NCBI RefSeq assembly: GCF_001514195.1
Contig: NZ_KQ948738.1
Location: forward strand, 397,207 to 461,206
Reading direction: 5' to 3'
Length of the DNA: 64,000 nucleotides
Origin: Streptomyces griseorubiginosus
Lineage (GTDB): Bacteria > Actinomycetota > Actinomycetes > Streptomycetales > Streptomycetaceae
Shown here: piece by piece, positions 1 through 7,517 of the stretch
Position numbering within the stretch: the stretch's first letter is position 1
Layout of the letters: the number at the start of each line of letters is the position of its first letter
The notes under the pieces: generated by a model
What the model saw: only the letters and a program-made list of their open reading frames with translations
Databases searched by the model: none
What the model was told of the DNA's origin: nothing
Position numbers and translations under genes: made by a program

Positions 1-309
1 CGCGGGCATTCCGGCCTCACCGCCGTGACCACGATCAACGAGGCCGCCCTGCCCGGCATCCAGCGGGCGCTGGCCGACGCCGGCCTCGCGGTGCCGTACG
101 ACTTCTCCATCACCGGGGTGGCGGCCAGGACCTGGGCGGAGGACTTCCGCCCGCCCCTCACCGCGGCGGACGTACCAGCCCTGGAAATGGGAGAGAAGGC
201 CGTGGCTCTCCTGATGCAACGCATCACCGCGCCGGACGCCCCGCCCCGCCACATCCTGCTGACCCCACCGATCTCACTGCGCTCCAGCACGGCGGCGGCG
301 CGTACGTGA
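1..309 (+). CDS. LacI-family transcriptional regulator, C-terminal part (cut by window edge)
   Basis: The reading frame is open from base 1, so the gene starts upstream of the window. Only about 102 residues of the C-terminal effector-binding half are visible. They contain the INEAALPGI stretch, SITGVAAR, LTAADVPALEMG and the terminal PPISLRSST that ends many LacI/GalR proteins. The helix-turn-helix and most of the sugar-binding domain are missing. The visible part closely resembles the C-terminus of the complete LacI regulator at 31789-32799 (ITGV, LTAADVPA.EMG and PPISLR.ST are shared), so the two are probably paralogues. The gene converges on the NmrA-type gene, with a strong hairpin between them. 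Family assignment is firm; the ligand is unknown. Confidence 0.85.
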   Translation, partial: RGHSGLTAVTTINEAALPGIQRALADAGLAVPYDFSITGVAARTWAEDFRPPLTAADVPALEMGEKAVALLMQRITAPDAPPRHILLTPPISLRSSTAAART

Positions 310-330
310 GGGGATGTCAGGGCCGTAGGA

Positions 331-365
331 GAAGGAGCCGCACCCGGACCGGGTGCGGCTCCTTC
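331..365. terminator. Perfect 17-bp-arm palindrome between convergent genes
   Basis: Arms 331-347 and 349-365 are perfect complements around a single central base and are very GC-rich. The site lies between the stop of the plus-strand LacI fragment (309) and the stop of the minus-strand NmrA-type gene (384). It is best read as a bidirectional terminator. There is no clear U-tract, as is usual in this GC-rich group. Confidence 0.8.
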
Positions 366-383
366 GTGTGGGGGGGCCGGGCG

Positions 384-1238
384 TCAGGCAGCGGTGAACG
401 CCTGACGGTGTTCCAGGGCCCAGTCGGCGAAGGCCGTCGGAGCGCGGCCGGTGATCCGGGCGACCGTGTCCGTCACCGGGGCGGCGGTACCGACCGAGGC
501 GGCGTACGTGCCGAGGACGGAGTCGATCAGGCCCGGCACTCCGAAACCGCCGTAGTCCAGCTCCAGTTGGGCCCTGGCGGCGCCGTCGACCAGGTCGACG
601 ACGGCCACCGGACGCCCGGTCGCCGCTCCGATCAGCTCGGCCTGCCGGCGCTGTGTCATGGACTCCGGGCCGGTGAGCTCGTACGTGGCGTCCTCGTGGC
701 CGTCCGTCAGCAGGGCCTGCACGGCGACCGCCGCGATGTCACGCTCGTGGATCGGGGAGAGCGTGCTCTCGGCGTACGGGATGCGGACCTCACCGCTCTC
801 GCGGATCGCGGGAGCCCATTGCAGCGCGTTGCTCGCGAACGCGCCCGGCCGCAGCACCGTACGGGCGAGACCGCTGCGCTCCACCGCCTGCTCGACCGAC
901 AGATGCATGAGGCCGATCGGATGGCTGGTCACGTCCGGCGCGCCCACCGCGGCGGACGACAGCAGGACCACGTGCCGCACCCCGGACGCCTTGGCGAGGT
1001 CCAGGAACTCGGCGATGCCGGACGGGTTGGGGAACAGGAAGAGCTTCTCCACGCCCGACAGAGCGTCCTTGAACGAACCGGGGTCGTCCAGATCCCCGGC
1101 GTGTACGTCGACGCCCGCGGGCAGTCCGGCGGTCTTCGGGTTCCGGGAGGTGGCGCGCACCGGAACGCCGGCCGCGAGCAGGGACTCGACAACCTTGCGG
1201 CCGACGTTGCCGGTCGCTCCGGTCACCAGAACGGTCAT
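384..1238 (-). CDS. NmrA/SDR-type NAD(P)-binding reductase
   Basis: A 284-residue atypical short-chain dehydrogenase-like protein. The N-terminus TVLVTGATGNVGRKV carries the GxxGxxG dinucleotide-binding motif of the NmrA/QorB-type group. VLLSSAAVG and the TVLRPGAF segment follow as expected for the Rossmann core. The start at 1238 was chosen because the Rossmann beta-strand begins there; the longer open frame upstream lacks family features and overlaps the promoter region. It lies 68 bp downstream of the FAD monooxygenase on the same strand, so it may be co-transcribed. A role as a redox partner or modifier of the polyketide is inference; such proteins can also be general quinone or NADPH sensors. 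Confidence 0.82.
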   Translation of the reverse strand: MTVLVTGATGNVGRKVVESLLAAGVPVRATSRNPKTAGLPAGVDVHAGDLDDPGSFKDALSGVEKLFLFPNPSGIAEFLDLAKASGVRHVVLLSSAAVGAPDVTSHPIGLMHLSVEQAVERSGLARTVLRPGAFASNALQWAPAIRESGEVRIPYAESTLSPIHERDIAAVAVQALLTDGHEDATYELTGPESMTQRRQAELIGAATGRPVAVVDLVDGAARAQLELDYGGFGVPGLIDSVLGTYAASVGTAAPVTDTVARITGRAPTAFADWALEHRQAFTAA

Positions 1239-1306
1239 GCGATGGATCTCCTGTGCGTGTGGGGGGAGTTGTGGGGGGGGAAGTGCAGGACGGAAAGGAG
1301 GACGGG

Positions 1307-2764
1307 TCAGGGCGTGCCGAACCAGCGGTGGAGCGCTTCCACGAGCGGCGTGCCGGGCACCCAGCAGATGTAACCGTCGGGGCGCACGAGCACGGCCTCG
1401 GCGGCGAGATCGGGGAGCTGCGGTACCTCCACGGCGTCCACCCGGCCGGTCCACGGCGCCGCTTCGGCGACGAGTTCCGTCCGCGTGGTGAGCAGAACCC
1501 CGTGCCCCTGGTGGAACAGTTCGCCGGCCCAACGGCCGTCCGGCAGCGCGAAGTCGGTGAGCCGGGACCCGACGGGTTCGTCGCCCCCGAGGTCGTAGCG
1601 GATGGAGAGCCCGGAGATCGCCCCGCCGAGCAGGCGGTTGGCCTCCGGCAGCTTGATCAGCTGGGCGAAGATCTCACGCAGCGCGTCGTGCTCGATGCCC
1701 TTCTGGCCGAGGGCGACCTGGGCGCGGGTGTTGGTGAGGACGCCGGCGCCCACCGGGTGGCGTTCGCCGTGGTAGGTGTCGAGCAACCCTTCGGGGGCCC
1801 AGCCGGCGATCTCGGCGGCGAGTTTCCAGCCCAGGTTCATGGCGTCCTGCACGCCGGTGTTGAGCCCCTGTCCGCCGAGCGGGAGGTGGACGTGAGCGGC
1901 GTCGCCCGCGAGGAAGGCCCGACCGATGCGGTAGTGCTCCGCGAGGCGTGAGGCGTCGCTGAACCGGGAGCCCCAGCGCACCTCCTTCACCTCGGTCTCC
2001 GCGCCGTAGAAATCCTGGATCACCGCGATGACCTCGTCCTCCGGCACCTTCGCGCGCTGGTCGTCGATCACCTGGTCGGCGACGCTGTAGAAGATCCGGT
2101 AGACGCCGTCCGACTCCTTGCCGATCGGGAAGATGTTCGCGAACGACCCGTCCGGACGCATCCGGGGCGAGCCCTTGGTGTCCCAGGTCGTCGCGATCCC
2201 CTCACCGGTGACACCGAGCACGACGTCGGCGACGGTGCCGAACCACCGCGCGTCCAGTCCTGGGAAGTCGACTCCGAGTTCCTTGCGGACGAAACTGCGG
2301 CCGCCGTCGCAGCCCGCCAGGTAGCGGGCCTCGATCCACTTGCCCCCGGCCTGGACGCGGACCCGTTCGTCGTCCTGCTCGATGCCGGTGACCTCCGCGT
2401 CCCACTGGACCCGCACCCCGAGGGCGGCGAGGTGCTCCTCCAGCACCTTCTCGACCTCGGCCTGCGGGATGGCGACCTGGTACGGGTAGCGGGAGTTCCA
2501 GCCGTCCAGCGTCAGCGGGACGGGCAGGTGGGCGAAATGGGTGGTCTCCAGCCGGGTCCTGGCCTGCTCCTCCGCGCCGTCGAGCATGCCGCGCAGGGCC
2601 AGCATCTCCGCGGTGCGGGGGTGGAGATTCAGGGCGCGGCTCTCGCCGGTCCGGCCGGGCCCCTTGTCGAGCAGGGCCACGCGTGCGCCGGCGAGGGCCA
2701 GCTCGTGGGCCAGCATCAGACCGGTGGGTCCAGCGCCCACCACGATCACGTCAGCGTCCATCAC
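1307..2764 (-). CDS. FAD-dependent aromatic monooxygenase (PheA/TfdB, PgaE-like)
   Basis: A 485-residue group A flavoprotein hydroxylase. It has the GAGPTG FAD motif near residues 9-14, the family 'DG' motif in AGCDGGRSFVRK near 155, and the 'GD' motif in FLAGDAAHVHLPLGGQG near 285. Length and motif spacing match angucycline and anthracycline ring hydroxylases such as PgaE/JadH, which use NADPH and O2. A polyketide tailoring or quinone-forming role is inferred from the nearby type II PKS. Three copies of an RGAACA-N-CGTTCT motif lie just upstream (2788-2837), and five more lie in the TetR/MFS intergenic region, so TetR control is likely. A detoxifying rifampin-monooxygenase-like role is the main alternative. 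Confidence 0.88.
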   Translation of the reverse strand: MMDADVIVVGAGPTGLMLAHELALAGARVALLDKGPGRTGESRALNLHPRTAEMLALRGMLDGAEEQARTRLETTHFAHLPVPLTLDGWNSRYPYQVAIPQAEVEKVLEEHLAALGVRVQWDAEVTGIEQDDERVRVQAGGKWIEARYLAGCDGGRSFVRKELGVDFPGLDARWFGTVADVVLGVTGEGIATTWDTKGSPRMRPDGSFANIFPIGKESDGVYRIFYSVADQVIDDQRAKVPEDEVIAVIQDFYGAETEVKEVRWGSRFSDASRLAEHYRIGRAFLAGDAAHVHLPLGGQGLNTGVQDAMNLGWKLAAEIAGWAPEGLLDTYHGERHPVGAGVLTNTRAQVALGQKGIEHDALREIFAQLIKLPEANRLLGGAISGLSIRYDLGGDEPVGSRLTDFALPDGRWAGELFHQGHGVLLTTRTELVAEAAPWTGRVDAVEVPQLPDLAAEAVLVRPDGYICWVPGTPLVEALHRWFGTP

Positions 2765-2787
2765 TGCACCTCTCTGCCTTCCGGTTC

Positions 2788-2837
2788 AGAACACTGTTCT
2801 AGCAGTGAACTACGTTTTCTTGCAAGTACAACGTTCT
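2788..2837. promoter_or_regulatory. Three phased operator-like repeats before the FAD monooxygenase
   Basis: Three 13-bp near-palindromes start at 2788 (AGAACACTGTTCT, perfect around its centre), 2806 (TGAACTACGTTTT) and 2825 (AGTACAACGTTCT), spaced 18 and 19 bp apart. The same motif recurs five times at 7372-7458 in the TetR/MFS intergenic region. They lie 24 to 73 bp upstream of the monooxygenase start, where a repressor would block transcription. Confidence 0.7.
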
Positions 2838-2887
2838 CGCGGGCCGCCGCGAGGAGGCCGTCATGGCCTCCGGGGGCCCGCGAGAAC
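2833..2887 (-). terminator. Nested hairpin downstream of the acyltransferase operon
   Basis: Outer arms 2833-2845 and 2875-2887 are perfect 13-bp complements. Inside them a second hairpin pairs 2853-2859 with 2865-2871 (GGAGGCC/GGCCTCC). The structure follows the minus-strand operon ending at 2995 and precedes the monooxygenase promoter, so it fits a transcription terminator. Its outer arm overlaps the third operator-like repeat. Confidence 0.65.
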
Positions 2888-2894
2888 GCGCGGA

Positions 2895-3026
2895 ATCACC
2901 AGCTGTGCCTCGGGGCGATGCCCCGGAATTGCCAGGTGTGCGTCGGGGCGATGCCCCGGGATCACCAGGTGTGCCTCGGGGCGATGCCCCGGGATCACCA
3001 GGTGTGCGTCGGGGCGATGCCCCACG
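2895..3026 (-). repeat. Four tandem 33-bp repeats that include the end of a coding sequence
   Basis: Units start at 2895, 2928, 2961 and 2994. Each contains the small palindrome CGGGGCGATGCCCCG followed on the minus strand by a copy of the codons for the gene's last residues (GIAPTHTW or a variant) and its TGA. The unit beginning at 2994 is the real coding end; the other three lie downstream of the stop. The copies differ at only a few positions. Confidence 0.9.
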
Positions 3027-4203
3027 CGTCCAACTCCAGCTCGACCAGGCCGTGATCGACCTCCACACCGGCGGACTGGAAACCGACGGACACGGTCTCG
3101 CCGGCCCGGAGGACGAAGCAGTTCATCCGGCCGGGCGGTCCCCCGGCGCCCGAGACGGTGCGGAAGAGAATGCCCAGGGCGGGTCCGAAGACGTCCCGGG
3201 CCTCCGGCAGGATCTCGCCGGCGTTGGACAGCGCGGCGTCCGTCTGCGGGTAGCCGGTGAGGTGCCGACCGACCGCTTCGGAGTACGCCGCCTTGCTCAG
3301 TCGGCGGATTTCCGAGAGGTCGGTGTAGCGGCCGCGCAGACCGTCCAGGCACAGCGTGGCGATGCCGACCATGTTGGACGATTCCAGGTCGCCGGGCCGC
3401 CGGAAGCTCACGGGCAGCCCAAGCGTGAACGGCCGGCCCGCCTCGGTGGTGCCCCGCGCCGCCCGCAGGATGTTCGCGGTCATGGCGAGCATCAGCCCCG
3501 TCACGCTGCCTCCACCGCGCTCGGCCACCCGCTCGGCCTCGGCGGCGGACACCGTGAAGGCGAGCCGGGAACGGACGGGCACCGCGCCGCCACCCTGCGG
3601 CGACCGCCCGAACAGCAGCCGGCCGGCGGTGGCGGGTACCTCGGCGGCCTTGTCGCGCAACCGCGCCAGGGCCAGCCGGGAGTACGTCCACACGCCTTCC
3701 GTCAGCGCGTCGGTGATGTCGTCCACGAGCGAGGGCGGCCCGGAGCGCCCCTGCCGGGCGGTCTCCCGGGCGGCGAGCGTGGCGGCGCCGATCAGGCCCT
3801 GGCCGTCGGTCAGCGCGTGCGAACCCACCAGGGACACCACGGACGTACCGTCGGCGACATGCGCCGCGCTCAGTTCCCAGCCGCGGCCTCCATGGGCGTC
3901 GAGCTCGACCCGGCAGGAGGCGTCGGCCCAGTCCATCACCTCCTCCGGGGCGACCGTCCTCGGTGAGACGCGCAGCGGACGGCAGCCGGTGTGCCGCTCC
4001 CAGACCGGGCGGGCCAGCGGCAGCCGGGCCGGCCGCATCCGGCGGTTCAACGGGCCCTGGGCCAGGTTGCTGTGGATCTTCGCCAGCGCTTCGGGGGCCG
4101 GCCGGCCCTGGACCCGCCAGAGCAGCTGCACCGGCGGGTTCACCCCCAGCTGTTGCATCAGTACGTCACCTCCGGTGAGGCGCTGCGATCCGCCTGTCGT
4201 CAT
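2995..4203 (-). CDS. Condensation-like acyltransferase (WES/PapA/NRPS C-domain fold)
   Basis: A 402-residue protein of the chloramphenicol-acetyltransferase/condensation fold. It begins MTTGGSQRLTGGDVLMQQLG and has the catalytic motif SHALTDGQG near residue 150, a form of HHxxxDG that keeps the second, catalytic His. The later SFRRPGDLESSNMVGI segment resembles wax-ester synthase/DGAT-type and PapA-type proteins. Its ATG overlaps the stop of the F420-type gene (ATGA at 4203-4200), so the two are translationally coupled and follow the P450. It may acylate the polyketide or a sugar-bearing product; no substrate can be read from sequence. The 3' end is duplicated downstream as 33-bp repeats. Confidence 0.75.
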   Translation of the reverse strand: MTTGGSQRLTGGDVLMQQLGVNPPVQLLWRVQGRPAPEALAKIHSNLAQGPLNRRMRPARLPLARPVWERHTGCRPLRVSPRTVAPEEVMDWADASCRVELDAHGGRGWELSAAHVADGTSVVSLVGSHALTDGQGLIGAATLAARETARQGRSGPPSLVDDITDALTEGVWTYSRLALARLRDKAAEVPATAGRLLFGRSPQGGGAVPVRSRLAFTVSAAEAERVAERGGGSVTGLMLAMTANILRAARGTTEAGRPFTLGLPVSFRRPGDLESSNMVGIATLCLDGLRGRYTDLSEIRRLSKAAYSEAVGRHLTGYPQTDAALSNAGEILPEARDVFGPALGILFRTVSGAGGPPGRMNCFVLRAGETVSVGFQSAGVEVDHGLVELELDAWGIAPTHTW

Positions 4204-5207
4204 GTCGTCGTCCCCGCCTCCGGCGCGAGCCCGACCAGGGGGGCCAGCGTGCGCCCGGCCAGCGTGATGGCGTCCGGATCGTGCGCGTTGGCCAGCATGT
4301 TGGCCATGAGCCCGTCGACTCCGTGGCACAGCACCCGCTCCCGCAGCTGCTCGGTGACCTCGGCCGGGGTACCGACGAAGAACCGGTCGGTCGCCGCGGC
4401 CCGCTCGGAGTCGGTCAGCTCGGCCACGTTCACGCCCGACCTGAGCAACGCCTCGTCCAGCAGTTTGCGGGCCCGGTCGCCGTCCTCGTCGATGATCAGC
4501 GGCATGGCGAAGCTGGTCTCCAGAGTCGCCGGATCACGGCCGGCCTCGGCGCACCGCGCCCGCACCGCGGCCATCTTCCGCGGCAGCTCCGAAGCGGTGC
4601 AGATGATGTTGAGGTGGTCGGCGTGCCGGGCGGCGAACGCGAACGTCTTCTTCTCGCCCCCGCCTCCGATCAGCAGCGGCAGGTCCTCCCGGAGCCGGGG
4701 CTCGTTGATGGCGTTCTCGGCCCGGAACCAACGCCCGTCGACCCGCGGCCGCGCCCCGCGCAGCATGGGGACGGCGATGGCGAGCGCCTCCTCGAACCGG
4801 CCGAAACGCTCCGCGACGGTACCGAACTCGTAGCCGTATTCGCGGTGTTCCTGCTCGTGCCAGCCGGCGCCGACGCCGAGCACCGCGCGCCCTTGGCTGA
4901 TCACGTCGAGCGTGGTGACCATCTTGGCCAGCAGGGCGGGGTTGCGGTAGCCGATGCCGGTCACCATGGTCGACAGCTGCACCCGGCCGGTGGCTGCCGC
5001 CAGTGCACCGAGCAGGGTGTACGCCTCGAGCATCGGGCCGTCGGGCGGGCCGATCAGGGGCGGCTGGTAGAAGTGGTCCATCGTGGTGACCAGGTCGAAG
5101 CCGGAGTCCTCCGCGGCTCGCACCTGGGCGACCAGTGCGGGGAAGAGGTCGGTGACCGTCTCCGTGTGATGGAAGTACGGGATGTGGTAGCCGAGCCGTA
5201 TGCTCAC
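4200..5207 (-). CDS. LLM-class (F420- or flavin-dependent) oxidoreductase
   Basis: A 335-residue TIM-barrel protein of the bacterial luciferase-like superfamily. It has the LGYHIPYF N-terminal strand, RAAEDSGFDLVTTMDHFY, TMVTGIGYRNPALLAKMVTTLD and GVGAGWHEQEHREYG. The GxGAGWH(E) motif is typical of the F420-dependent subfamily common in actinomycetes. It lies 12 bp after the P450 and overlaps the acyltransferase start by ATGA, so P450, this enzyme and the acyltransferase form an operon. A reductive or oxidative tailoring step on the polyketide is inferred from position. FMN use cannot be excluded from sequence. Confidence 0.85.
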   Translation of the reverse strand: MSIRLGYHIPYFHHTETVTDLFPALVAQVRAAEDSGFDLVTTMDHFYQPPLIGPPDGPMLEAYTLLGALAAATGRVQLSTMVTGIGYRNPALLAKMVTTLDVISQGRAVLGVGAGWHEQEHREYGYEFGTVAERFGRFEEALAIAVPMLRGARPRVDGRWFRAENAINEPRLREDLPLLIGGGGEKKTFAFAARHADHLNIICTASELPRKMAAVRARCAEAGRDPATLETSFAMPLIIDEDGDRARKLLDEALLRSGVNVAELTDSERAAATDRFFVGTPAEVTEQLRERVLCHGVDGLMANMLANAHDPDAITLAGRTLAPLVGLAPEAGTTT

Positions 5208-5219
5208 GTGCGGTTCCTC

Positions 5220-6446
5220 CTACCAGGTGACGGGTAGTTCGCTGGGGCCGAAGAACTGGCCGAAGTACTTGAAGGGCAGAGCGCCGGGGTCCACGGCGAG
5301 CCGCAGGTCCGGGACGCGGCTGAAGAGCCGGTCGAGGAGGATCTGGAGCTCGGCGCGCACCAGGTTCTGGCCGAGGCACTGGTGCGCCCCGTAGCCGAAC
5401 GCGACGTGCCGGGTGTCGGGGGTGCGCCGGATGTCGAAGCGGTCCGGGTCGGGGAACGCGTCGGCGTCCCGGTTCGCCGGCAGGGTGGGGATGATGACGC
5501 CGTCGCCCGCGCGGATGCGAACGCCGCCGATCTCCACGTCCTCCAGGGCCATCCGCAACGGCCCGGTGTCGGTGATCGACAGAAAGCGCAGCAGCTCCTC
5601 GACCGCGGCCGGCGTCCGGTCGGGGTCGGCGGCGAGCTCCTTCAGCTGCTCCGGGTCGGAGAGCAGGGTGAGCACCGACAGGGAGATCATCGCCGCGCTG
5701 GAGGCGTGTCCGGCGATCTGCAGCAACTGCACCAGGCTGGCGAGTTCGAACCGGTCCGCGGCTCCGCCGCGCTCCCGGCGGGACCGCTCGATCTGGCGGC
5801 TGAGGAAGTCGTCGGCCGGGTTCTCCTCCTTGGCCGCGATGACGGCGTCGAGGTGGGCATGGAGCCCCTCGGCGGCGGCCCGCTGCTCCTCTTCCGTACG
5901 GGCCTCGCGCAGCATCTTCTCGGTGTTGCGCTCGATGGTGTCGAGGTCGTCCGCCGGAACGCCCAGGAACGTCTCGAGCACCAGCGTCGGCACGGGGTTC
6001 GCGAGGTGGGCGACGAAGTCGACCGGCCGCTCGGGCTGCGCCAGCAACCGGTCGATCGCCGTGTCGACGATGCGCTGGATGCGCGGCTTCATCGCGTTGA
6101 TCCTGCGCACGGAGAACTCGCTGAGCACCGCGCGCCGGGCCTGGGAGTGCTCGGGGCCGTCCATGTTCACGAGGAACGGCGAGAAATAGGTCAGCGCCTT
6201 GAGTCCACCCGGAGACAGTTCAGGAAAACCGGGCCGAAGTTTCTCGGAACTGAAGCGGGCATCGGAAAGAACCGCCCGGGCGTCCTCGTTCTTGGTGATG
6301 AGCCAGGCCAAGCGCCCGTCGGACATCCGGATCTGGTGCACCCGGCCGCCCACCTCGTCCAGTTTCCGGTACGTGTCCGGAACGCTGAACGGGCAGGTGC
6401 GGAGTATCGGAAACTCCGGGACGGCATCGGTCGCGATCTCGTTCAT
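5220..6446 (-). CDS. Cytochrome P450 monooxygenase
   Basis: A 408-residue bacterial class I P450. The heme-binding loop FGYGAHQCLGQNLVR fits FxxGxHxCxG with Cys as the axial ligand. The ExxR motif is in VEELLRFLSI, and the I-helix oxygen-binding region reads IAGHASSAAM, where many relatives have AGxET/ST. The ATG at 6446 has an AAGGGAAT ribosome-binding stretch upstream. It heads a three-gene minus-strand operon (P450, LLM oxidoreductase, acyltransferase) beside the polyketide genes, so it is probably a tailoring hydroxylase. Redox partners are not encoded in the window. Confidence 0.93.
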   Translation of the reverse strand: MNEIATDAVPEFPILRTCPFSVPDTYRKLDEVGGRVHQIRMSDGRLAWLITKNEDARAVLSDARFSSEKLRPGFPELSPGGLKALTYFSPFLVNMDGPEHSQARRAVLSEFSVRRINAMKPRIQRIVDTAIDRLLAQPERPVDFVAHLANPVPTLVLETFLGVPADDLDTIERNTEKMLREARTEEEQRAAAEGLHAHLDAVIAAKEENPADDFLSRQIERSRRERGGAADRFELASLVQLLQIAGHASSAAMISLSVLTLLSDPEQLKELAADPDRTPAAVEELLRFLSITDTGPLRMALEDVEIGGVRIRAGDGVIIPTLPANRDADAFPDPDRFDIRRTPDTRHVAFGYGAHQCLGQNLVRAELQILLDRLFSRVPDLRLAVDPGALPFKYFGQFFGPSELPVTW

Positions 6447-6585
6447 GGCTATTCCCTTGGTTAAGCCGAGGGGGGCGGCATGAACGTTAGCGCTATTGTT
6501 TTCCCTGGGCGTCAGACCAGAGTCAGCTCTTTGTCAATTCTCTGACCGGAAAACTGCAGCAAAATCCATCACGGAAAACAACCGG

Positions 6586-7290
6586 TCAGTCCGTGATGAA
6601 AGTCGCCAGTCCCGAGATCAGCATGTCCAGGCCCAGTTCGAACCTGCCGTCACTGTCGGCGTCCAGCATGACGTCCACGTGGGCGGCGATGGACGGGAAC
6701 CGGTCCGCGGGCAGGGAGGTGAAGTAGTCGCGGACGGGCTCGAGCCAGTCGTCCAGGTCCTTGTGCGCCAGCCGCCAGCCCTCGTACACGTCGGCCGTCG
6801 TGTAGAGGGTGAGCCGGTGCAGGGCCCAGGACGCGGTCTTCGCGGAGACGCCCACGTTCAGCAGCACCGACAGCAGCCGCTCGGTGATGGCCACGCCGAT
6901 GGCGGTGGGAGGGAACGCGGCGAAGTTGTAGAGGGCGATGTCGCCGTGGGCGGACAGCACCCGCTGCATCTTCGTGTAGTGCGCCTTGAGGTCCTTGTCC
7001 CACTGCCCGGTGACCTCCGGGACGCCGACCTCCTTCATCACGCGCTCGAGGACCAGGAGGAGCAACTCCTCACGGTTCTGCACATGCGCGTACAGGCTGG
7101 AGGCGACCACGCCCAGGTCGCCCGCGACCCGGCGCATCGTGACCGCCGCGGTGCCCTCCGCGTCGACGACCGCGAGCGCGGCGTCGACGATCCGCTCCGC
7201 CGTGAGCGGAACGCGCGGGGGTGCAGCGGCTTTCCGGCGCGCCTCCCACGGGGGGACGGGCACCTCGTCGGTGTTCGACTTCTGATGCAT
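6586..7290 (-). CDS. TetR-family repressor
   Basis: A 234-residue regulator. The N-terminal helix-turn-helix is clear: LTAERIVDAALAVVDAEG, then VTMRRVAGDLGVVASSLYAHVQNREEL. The C-terminal ligand-binding half is all-helical and resembles TetR proteins that sense drugs or secondary metabolites. The start at 7290 (MHQKSN) fits the family length; the longer open frame runs into the divergent promoter. It is divergent from the MFS exporter, a classic arrangement for an exporter repressor that senses the pathway product. Five phased RGAACA-N-CGTTCT boxes fill the shared promoter and three more precede the FAD monooxygenase, suggesting it controls all three genes. Confidence 0.88.
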   Translation of the reverse strand: MHQKSNTDEVPVPPWEARRKAAAPPRVPLTAERIVDAALAVVDAEGTAAVTMRRVAGDLGVVASSLYAHVQNREELLLLVLERVMKEVGVPEVTGQWDKDLKAHYTKMQRVLSAHGDIALYNFAAFPPTAIGVAITERLLSVLLNVGVSAKTASWALHRLTLYTTADVYEGWRLAHKDLDDWLEPVRDYFTSLPADRFPSIAAHVDVMLDADSDGRFELGLDMLISGLATFITD

Positions 7291-7371
7291 CTCGAAAACC
7301 TTACCGGTGAGGACAGGCGCCCGAAGGCGCGGGTTCGGATCGGACCGTGGTGCTCTGGCTCGGGTTGACGC

Positions 7372-7458
7372 CGAACATGATTCTAGAGTAGAACATCGTT
7401 CGCTTGCGTGACAGCGTTCAGTGCAAGACAACATCATTCCAACAGAGAACACCGTTCA
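7372..7458. promoter_or_regulatory. Array of five operator-like repeats in the TetR/MFS divergent promoter
   Basis: Near-palindromic 13-mers start at 7372 (CGAACATGATTCT), 7390 (AGAACATCGTTCG), 7408 (GTGACAGCGTTCA), 7428 (ACAACATCATTCC) and 7446 (AGAACACCGTTCA), at 18, 18, 20 and 18 bp spacing. Across these and the three copies at 2788-2837, positions 4, 5, 10 and 11 (A, C, T, T) never vary. This is the likely multi-site operator of the adjacent TetR protein. Confidence 0.72.
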
Positions 7459-7517
7459 TCGGGGGGTCCCGACCACCGTGGGCGGCACCCTCAGCTGTCT
7501 CGACCCAGGAGGTCGGC

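Noticed and set aside
306..1373. Plus-strand ORFs of 355 and 277 aa opposite the NmrA-type gene
   Set aside because: Arg/Gly/Pro-rich translations of the opposite strand, typical high-GC shadow frames with no motif.
384..1532. Long minus-strand ORF extending 294 bp past the NmrA-type start
   Set aside because: The extension has no family similarity, overlaps the 3' part of the monooxygenase gene, and the Rossmann start at 1238 fits the family.
2895..3026. Four regular 33-bp repeats as a possible CRISPR array
   Set aside because: The copies are directly adjacent with no unique spacers, include a coding end, and there are no cas genes.
6447..6585. TTGACA-like element upstream of the P450 as a promoter
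   Set aside because: A -35-like hexamer is visible on the minus strand but no convincing -10 at the right distance.
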